A stretch of 64,000 nucleotides of DNA from Sinotaia quadrata. Taxonomy: Eukaryota; Mollusca; Gastropoda; Architaenioglossa; Viviparidae. The stretch is from the NCBI GenBank assembly GCA_028829895.1, contig CM054179.1, forward strand, positions 103,328,875 to 103,392,874, written 5' to 3'. Shown piece by piece: positions 58,881 through 64,000 of this stretch. The stretch's first letter is position 1, and each line of letters begins with the position of its first letter. A program made the position numbers and the translations under genes. The notes beneath the pieces are model-generated. The model had not been told where the DNA came from. It saw only the letters and a program-made list of their open reading frames with translations, and searched no databases.

Positions 58881-59744
58881 AGATGTACAAAGTATTGCTA
58901 CTGCTGTCCTGGGCAAAAAAGGAAAAGATAGGAAAAAAGATATATATTAAATGTAGAGAACCATAAATAAACCGTGTCGACTCGAAGCATGTAGACCTAC
59001 AAGTGCCTGTAAATTGATCGGTCACATGGGAGAAACGATACATTGGCTTTAATGGAGTTAGTGGACGTGCATAGATGTATTGGCGAGGTAAATAATACGA
59101 ATAAAAGCCATTCTTTATGAAGCTAAATAAGACTTCCCGTTCTGTCCTTATGACACACATTTATCGTTTGGTTGGCGCCATTTTGGACATTTGCTTTCGT
59201 CACAAAATACGCAATATATAACAATCATCGTAACTTTATTATTTTTTCTTCATTAATCTATGTATCTCTTTCAGATTTGCAGTAACAACTTTATCAACAG
59301 AAGCAGCATTGTACTTCTAGTATAAAAATTTTGTTATACAGATATATATTAACCTAAACACAAAAACGAACAACGGGAAATTTGTTTACAGTCCTCAGAT
59401 ATCTGAACATTTTCATGTTAAAAAGACATTTTCTTTCTTTCTTTCTTTCTTTCTGAGTGATAAAGGTGAAATAAACAAAATATTATCTCCCAGTAAAATT
59501 ATATGAATAATGTTTTACCTGTTTCACTCTTCACGCAGGGGTGTTAAGGGGCCATCACTTTGTGAGAAGTTTTCATAAAGCTGAATTTTCGTTTAACTAG
59601 CAACTTTTATTTATTTAAAAGTAGCGCTAAGTTTAATTTTAACAATGGAAAGGCATTCTTATCTGAAGTTAGAATTAGTTAGTAGATATCTCTTAAAATA
59701 TGAGAGTATAATTTATATTATAATTAAGTTTAGAAATATGGATA
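58881..59744. other. Unique AT-rich DNA with a short TTTC tract
   Basis: (TTTC)n at about 59430-59453. Nothing else recognised. Confidence 0.5.
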
Positions 59745-60045
59745 GGCATCATAGTTCAAAATTTGTAAAAAATAATAGACTACTCACATAATACATCTCT
59801 ACTTAAAACACAGATATAACATATCAATAGCAAAATGCACGAAATATTTCTAAGTCCATTCTCTCTCAATCAGTCAGTTAACTCACCATTAAGCTAATGG
59901 CCGCCTTTCAAGTCCGGGCTTCTTGCTACACGAAATTCAAGTGATTAGACAATAGAATTCTTTACAGCATGTAAACGTTTGATCTAGCCAATTTGCTGGT
60001 CTCGTTCTTGTAAATCTTAACCATTGGATAATAAAAACTAATCAT
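59745..60045 (+). mobile_element. Internal segment of the dispersed repeat, copy 2
   Basis: Direct match to 44355-44635 in the same orientation, for example AATAATAGACTACTCACATA and AAATCTTAACCATTGGATAA. Here a CTGGTCTCGTTCTTG insertion or alternative is present. It is followed, not preceded, by the arm segment. Confidence 0.82.
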
Positions 60046-60091
60046 TCAGTTGGAACTGGTTTGCATTGACAATACGAACCCGCTCATAAGA

Positions 60092-60200
60092 ACTATTATT
60101 CTGTATTTATTATGCTGTATGCATGTTTTGGCTAATAAATACTGTTGCAGGAAACTGTAAGTTGAGACTTGAATGTAAGAAAGAATGGAGTTAAAAGGGA
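60092..60200 (+). mobile_element. Arm of the dispersed inverted-arm repeat, copy 2
   Basis: TATTATGCTGTATGCATG, AATAAATACTGTTGCAGGAA and TTGAATGTAAGAAAGAATGG match the reverse complement of 44189-44310. At the 44-kb locus the arm lies left of the internal segment in inverted orientation; here it lies right in direct orientation. Confidence 0.8.
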
Positions 60201-60503
60201 ATAAAATGGAAACTTAGTGTTTGATCTCTAATTTATATTTTTCAGGGACAAAGCAGCCTTTCCTTATTTTATTAGAATCTCCTCGTTCACTGATTAATTA
60301 TAATTATAGACTGCCACAACCATGGTAGACGCGAGAAATATCTGCCGCAGTGTGTGTAAATGTGGGGAATACACTGTACTATGTGATGTATGGTGGGAAG
60401 GTATGATTACTACATCGAGCAATTTCTGGGACAAGATGGTTACTGGAAATTGCTATAATTGTTGTTCTGCTTGAGGGAGCTATTACAGCAGAGTGCCAGA
60501 TTA

Positions 60504-60541
<38 letters not shown>

Positions 60542-60759
60542 GCAGCGAATCAAATGTTCTACAAGGTGAGGAGGGAAACACGTGGAATTGACGTGAACAA
60601 TAACTTGTGATTTTAATATAAATTAAGATTCTCATTACTTGTAGTTAGCAATGATGATTAATTAAATAATAATAATTATAACCATTAACTAAATGGCGTT
60701 GGTATCACACTAAGTATAAGGTAACATTTGCACCATGCTGGTGGGAAATATATTTTTTT
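60201..60759. other. Unique DNA with GA microsatellite
   Basis: (GA)n at 60507-60538. No gene recognised. Confidence 0.5.
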
Positions 60760-62392
60760 ACGGTGCGTGAAGCCCATAAGGAACAATATGGAACAGAGGT
60801 GTGAAGTGTAAAGTAATGCAAGGGACAAAGTGGAATAACGTAGTCTTGAACCCGGTCAGTGTAAAATAAGGCTCAAAATTTATAGATAATGTAATGTTAG
60901 GGACAATACAAGGTAAGGCTAAAAATTTAAAGATAATGTAATGAGTGATAGGGACAATACAAGGTAAGGCTCAAAATTTGTAGATAATGTAATGTTAAGA
61001 CAATACAAGGTAAGGCTAAAAATTTATAGATAATGTAATGTTAGGAACAATACAAGGTAAGGCTCAAAATTTGTAGATAATGTAATGTTAGGGACAAAAC
61101 AAAATAAGGTCCAGACGTTGTAGGTAATGAAATAGAGGAGACAATACAAAATAAGATCCAGAAGTTATAGATAATTTTTTTTAGAAGGTTAGGAAATTAT
61201 AGGTAATAATCAGTCGTCCATACGGAATAAGACTCAAGTGTAGAGAATGGAAATGTACGAGACAATATAAAATAAAGTTATGTGTAAAGGAAATGTGCAA
61301 TATGAAATAAAGTCGTTATGTGTAAAGGAATGTAATATAAGGAACAACTCGGAACAATACTGTGAAGTGTAAGTAATTTAAAGGATCGGGTGGTAAGGGT
61401 AAAGGATGTCGTGTGTAAATTAATTTAATGGTACGGGTGGTAAGGGTAAAGGACGTTGTGTGTAAATTAATTTAATTCTACGGGTGGTAAGGGTAAAGGA
61501 TGTCGTGTGTAAAGTAATATAATGGTAGGGGAATAAAGGAAAAGGATGTTGTGTAAAGTAATTTAATACTAAAGTTAGTAAAGGAAAAGGAAGTCGAGTG
61601 TAAAGTAATTTAATGCTAAGGTTAGTAAAGGAAATGGATGTTATGAGTAAAGTAATTTAATGCTAGGGGAGTAAGGGAAAAAGTTGTCATGTGTAATTTA
61701 ATGTAAGGAACAATACTAATATGGCTGTCATATTAAAGTAGTGCAACTATAAATGGCAAAAATTAATAAAATTCTAATATATAACAATGTGGAATAAGAA
61801 TGAAATATGTGTAATGTTAAGAAATATATAACAATACGGAATAATGACGATGATTGTGTTATATAATTTACAGTAAAGGACAATACGAAAGCTGCTGTCA
61901 AATGTGTAAAACCGTATAAGAAACTAAGTATAGAATAAAGGTATGACTTGTAAAATAATTTAAAATAAGGAGAAGCATGGAATTATGTTACCATTTATAA
62001 TGTAATTAAAGGGACAAAACTGAGTGAGGCTGCCTTGTGTAATGTAAGGGACAAAACTGAATATGGCTGCCATTTGTAATGTTAGAGACTGAATGAGGCG
62101 GTCATGAGTAATGTTGTTTGTGTATTAGTGTGCAAAGGCGCTGTCTTATATAAAGTCATTTAAAGAAAGGATGAATATGGAATAAATTTTTTGTCATGTG
62201 TAAAGTAATGCAAGGAACTAATAGGAAAATGATGTCCTGTTTAAAGTAATTGCAAGGGACAATATGGAATTACAACGTCCTGCGTAAAGCAATGCAAGGG
62301 ACAATATGGAATTACAACGTCCTGCGAAAAGCAATGCAAGGGACATTTAGGAGAAAATATTGCTATGTGTAAAGTTATGGGACAAAAAAGTT
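60760..62392. repeat. Long degenerate ~40-50-bp satellite, about 35 copies
   Basis: The common pattern is TGTGTAAAGTAATGTAAGGG plus ACAATACGGAATAAGG. Sub-blocks: 60850-61180 (AATACAAGGTAAGGCTCAAA, ~47 bp, 7-8 copies), 61370-61690 (GTAAAGGAAAAGGATGTCGT, ~48 bp, 7 copies) and 62200-62350 (ACAATATGGAATTACAACGT). Between blocks copies are strongly decayed. Confidence 0.88.
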
Positions 62393-64000
62393 GTGGATGT
62401 GGTGACCTCCCATGTTAAAACTACTTACGGGTAATCATATCCTAATAAACAAAATTTGTTGTTATTAATGATACACCCCGATTTTCCACGTAGAGATCTA
62501 CACACATATTAAGGTGGATTTGTCAGGGTTCCAATCTAATTTATAGCCTGTTATAAGGACCCCCACCCCTTTAGTAGTAATACAAACTTTAATTACAAAT
62601 AATTGCAATTAGTATCACAAGACAATTGTAGACAATTAAGATTATTTACAAATTTACGAAACTACGGCTGAAGAAAGAACAATTAAATTTATAATTAAAA
62701 ATTAGTCGAATTGCAAAAATTCATTTTATTTTCTTCACAGGAATAATAATTGAGAGATAATAGCAAATAAAGAAACATAAAACTGATAAGTATGCTAGAA
62801 AGATTGGCAAGATAATCTTTCTTTTCTAAATAATATGTCATCCGTTGCAGAAAGTTCTTGCCCTCTCTATGTGTGATCTTTCCAGTTTTTGTTCCAATTA
62901 TTCGCAAACAGTTCCTAAACTCTTAGAAGACCCCACAGTCATTTGCTAAGAAATAACTCAGTTTTGGTTCACATAAGTGTGACGTCACTCGGCGATGAGC
63001 AACAGCAGCAGGGAAGATAACTAAGAAAGGCGCAGTAAGAGGTTCCTTTCCTCTCAAGGGCTTGAACATAAACTTACTTACAATTCCTCGTACTGGAATC
63101 CGCACTATTGAATTCCTGCTGGAAGTTCATTCTGCATAAATAAAACTAACGACAAACTAAGAACTTGTTTCTTATTGCAAATAAAACTTAGCATTTGGGA
63201 CTTACCAACCCTTTGACATGTTGCACTAACAAAATGTATGTTAAGATTACTTTCAGCATAAACAAAATTCAAAAAGCATTTCAAGCACTCTGTTACATGT
63301 CTAGTATTTATTTATAGACCCTGTTTCAGAATTTAGAATTTATGTTAATTAAAATTCGTTCCTCCTTTCTGACAACAGACTGGCTGCTCAAATCCACCCT
63401 TCAGTCTGATCAAATTTAACGCTTGTACTTTAAGCCAACAAATTTATAGACAGGCAAACTTGTATACAAAGCACTGACTGGGAAACGTTAAACAATTATA
63501 GTTAATTTATGCATGCAATCTCCTTTTTCTCGACTCATTCGCCCCCACCCAATCCTATCGGTCTATTTGCATAAATAACCAACTACAATAATTGATTAAC
63601 AAAGTAAAAATGAATTTAATAAAATTTAACAAATAACAAAGGATATTCAAAGATTCAGACGATATAAAGTCTCCTAATAGTATGCTATTTGTATAACACA
63701 CGAAGTGTTCGAATAGATTGCTGATAGACTTTATTTAGTTCAAGTACACCAGTCTTTGCACTTAGCTGGTTATCCAAATAGCAATGATAAATGAAGCATG
63801 TGGTCCTCAACGAAATTCCTGTTGGATTACCGGACTCAACAGCCTAGTTATCACCAACTTGGTCGACAGTCTTTCATTAATTACACCCCTCTTCTGAATT
63901 GCACCAGGAGTTCATACTCAGCCAATTGCTAGACACCAATCGAAGCAATATACAGGCCGGTTTACTGGGTGGTGAATTTTACGACAATGAAGAAAGAACA
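62393..64000. other. Unique DNA to the right edge, no gene recognised
   Basis: A perfect 10-bp palindrome GTGACGTCAC (62979-62988) with a CRE octamer lies in a GC-richer patch (62970-63070). An ATTTGCATA octamer-type word lies near 63567. The minus-strand frames 62695-62907 and 62923-63105 lack recognisable domains. Confidence 0.45.

Noticed and set aside
58735..59160. 141-residue minus-strand frame
   Set aside because: Part of it lies in a 60-bp repeat, no domain or signal is recognisable, and such a length is plausible by chance in 64 kb.

Overview
The window looks like non-coding DNA from an invertebrate animal nuclear genome. It is strongly AT-rich, has no operons or tRNA/rRNA genes that I can recognise, and no long conserved open frame. 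It is full of microsatellites (CA/GT, GA/CT, GATA, TA) and has at least 45 separate minisatellite arrays with units of about 21 to 97 bp. The only protein homology I can defend is broken transposon sequence: gag and protease of a Ty3/gypsy-type (Metaviridae-like) retroelement, two pol fragments of that class, and a short mariner-like transposase relic. This style (dense simple repeats, many diverged minisatellites, Ty3/gypsy relics) fits a lophotrochozoan such as a mollusc. That assignment is an impression, not a proof. I see no intact host protein-coding gene; the window may be intergenic or a very large intron.

Layout. 0-10 kb: a short GC-richer block with promoter-like motifs at the left edge, then a 56-bp satellite, a degenerate ~42-bp satellite and several minisatellites. 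10-20 kb: microsatellites, a mariner-like transposase fragment (minus strand, ~11.7 kb), a ~60-bp inverted repeat around a GT tract (17.0 kb), and arrays of 28, 32 and 84 bp. 20-25 kb: six more minisatellites. 25.4-27.95 kb: a decayed plus-strand Ty3/gypsy gag-protease region with tandem expansions inside it and a 40-bp array at its end. 28-41 kb: many AT-rich arrays with a few unique islands, including a GC-box/CRE-bearing island at 40.4-40.6 kb. 41.3-47.4 kb: an old ~54-bp satellite domain interrupted by a GC-rich repeat cluster and by retroelement debris. 48-64 kb: a short near-perfect hairpin, more minisatellites, a second copy of a repeat seen at 44 kb, and a ~1.6-kb degenerate array.

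The clearest story is how tandem repeats arise from transposon sequence. At 44.97-45.22 kb a 41-bp stretch of RNase H coding sequence has been amplified to six copies. The five extra units (205 bp) account exactly for the reading-frame shift between the two halves of the domain. The retroelement at 25-28 kb shows an 89-bp duplication, a GA microsatellite and a 40-bp array. Nothing here looks like a working gene system; most open frames are by-products of tandem repeats.
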